This document shows positions 63,089 to 64,000 of a DNA stretch of 64,000 bases, piece after piece (position 1 is the stretch's first letter; the number at the start of each line of letters is the position of its first letter). The DNA comes from Nocardia beijingensis NBRC 16342. Its GTDB lineage: Bacteria; Actinomycetota; Actinomycetes; Mycobacteriales; Mycobacteriaceae. The position numbers and the translations under genes are program-made. A model generated the notes under the pieces. It ran no database searches. It was not told where the DNA came from and worked only from the letters and a program-made list of their open reading frames with translations. The stretch lies in assembly GCF_001612785.1 (NCBI RefSeq), contig NZ_BDBC01000010.1, positions 248,001-312,000 of the forward strand, given 5' to 3'.

Positions 63089-64000
63089 CGCGCGGCATCT
63101 CCCCCGCGCCCGGCGCCGACCAGCGCGTCGGGATCGACCTCGAGCAGGTGTCGTGCCGCGGCGCGCTGCACCTTCCCACTCGTGGTTTTGGGGATGCTGC
63201 GCGGCGCCACAATGCGTACGCCCGCGGCCAGTACCCCGGTCCGTTTGCTCACCGCGGCGCGTATCGCCCGGGCGAGCGCGTCGTATTCCTCTGGCACCAG
63301 AGCTGATTCGACGATCAGATGCAATTCTTCCGACATGCCTTCGGCGTCGGTCACTCCCACCGCGGCCACGCCGCCGGGCCGGACGCCCGGCACCTGTTCG
63401 GCGGCGATCTCGAAGTCGGTGGGCAGATAGTTCGCACCGCGGATGATGATCAGATCCTTGCGCCGCCCGGTGACCCGCAGTCGTCCATCCCGCAGATAGC
63501 CCATATCGCCGGTGTCCCACCAGCCGTCCACGCGCGTGGCCGCGGTCGCTTCGGGCAATCGGAAGTAGCCCGGCGTGGTGGACGGTCCGCGGAATTGCAC
63601 GCGGCCGATCAGATCCGGGCCGCGCGGGTCACCGTTCTCGTCCACGATCCGGACCTCGGTGCCCGCCACGGGTGCGCCGCAGTCGACGATGTCGAGCGCG
63701 TCGCCATCGTCGGACGGAACATCCACAGCCATATCGTCTTCGGCGAGTGCCCGGCGCGAGATCGAGTCGTATGCGATCGGCGCCCGCGGCTGTGACACTG
63801 TCACCGCGAGCGACGCCTCGGCCAACCCGTAGCACGGCACGAGCGCGTCGGACGGAAGTCCCCAGGCGCGGAACCGGTCGACGAACCGTCGCACCGTCGC
63901 CGGATGGATCGGTTCCGCTCCGCAGAACAGGAACCGCCAGGTGGACAGGTCCAGCCCGTCGAGTTCGCTGTCGGCGATCCGCGCCGCGGCATAGCCGTAG
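63085..64000 (-). CDS. Fatty-acyl-AMP ligase (FAAL), C-terminal part
   Basis: 305 residues visible; the gene continues past the window end. WRFLFCGAEPIHPATV and PCYGLAEASLAVT are FAAL motifs (GAEPI replaces the general acyl-CoA ligase form), followed by the hinge GWWDTGDMGYL and the catalytic Lys in PKTTSGKVQRAA. FAALs adenylate fatty acids and pass them to a carrier protein or PKS. No carrier protein is visible, so it must lie further upstream or elsewhere. Confidence 0.88.
   Translation of the reverse strand, partial: YGYAAARIADSELDGLDLSTWRFLFCGAEPIHPATVRRFVDRFRAWGLPSDALVPCYGLAEASLAVTVSQPRAPIAYDSISRRALAEDDMAVDVPSDDGDALDIVDCGAPVAGTEVRIVDENGDPRGPDLIGRVQFRGPSTTPGYFRLPEATAATRVDGWWDTGDMGYLRDGRLRVTGRRKDLIIIRGANYLPTDFEIAAEQVPGVRPGGVAAVGVTDAEGMSEELHLIVESALVPEEYDALARAIRAAVSKRTGVLAAGVRIVAPRSIPKTTSGKVQRAAARHLLEVDPDALVGAGRGGDAAR

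Overview
The window is high-GC DNA with dense, often overlapping genes. It is most like a mycolic-acid actinomycete, with Nocardia the best guess. The pointers are an antigen-85-type mycolyltransferase, a small Rpf resuscitation factor with an apparent Crp site, mycobacterial-type SAM methyltransferase and DUF1206 genes, and many TetR regulators. No RNA gene, insertion sequence or CRISPR array was seen.

Left end (2-12677, + strand): the 3' part of a biosynthetic operon that begins outside the window. A reducing type I polyketide synthase module (KS-AT-DH-ER-KR-ACP) is followed, almost without gaps, by an alpha-oxoamine synthase (AOS), a secreted UnbV-type protein, an UnbU-type membrane protein, a flavin reductase, a DUF1702/UnbL-type protein and a 3-ketosphinganine-reductase-like SDR. 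A strong hairpin closes the operon. UnbV, UnbU and UnbL are named from the enediyne accessory cassette, yet no enediyne PKS is visible. The enzymes predict a polyketide-tailed aminoketone that is reduced to an amino alcohol.

Middle (12.7-46 kb): mostly housekeeping and catabolic genes with local regulators. They include DoxX with a TetR regulator, an MHS-type transporter, an SDR with a TetR regulator, an amine-catabolic operon (glutamine-synthetase-like, PuuD-like, aldehyde dehydrogenase, SDR), two lipases, a PucR-type regulator, a thiolase-SDR pair, Rpf, a hotdog thioesterase, an acyl-CoA dehydrogenase with a TetR regulator and twin operators, a DJ-1/PfpI protein, a DoxX remnant, a mycolyltransferase, an MFS exporter with a LysR regulator, an ADP-ribosylglycohydrolase, an atypical P450, a flavin amine oxidase with a methyltransferase, and an FAD monooxygenase with a TetR regulator.

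Arginine island (46219-51908, - strand): a choline/carnitine-acyltransferase-fold protein, an MFS exporter, a PLP enzyme resembling the arginine oxidases/hydroxylases MppP, RohP and Ind4, and a 2-hydroxyacid-dehydrogenase-like protein. Two of the four have altered catalytic residues. It looks like a small natural-product locus I cannot match to a known one.

Right end (64000 down to 53808, - strand): a second tightly coupled operon, entering from outside the window. It encodes a fatty-acyl-AMP ligase, a P450, a PEP-utilising phosphotransferase-like enzyme, a second AOS, a nucleotidyltransferase-fold protein, a HAD hydrolase, a diacylglycerol/sphingosine-kinase-type lipid kinase and an SDR. This suggests acyl activation, AOS condensation, ketone reduction and phosphorylation to an amphiphilic, sphingoid-like metabolite. 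The window therefore carries two separate AOS assembly lines about 50 kb apart.
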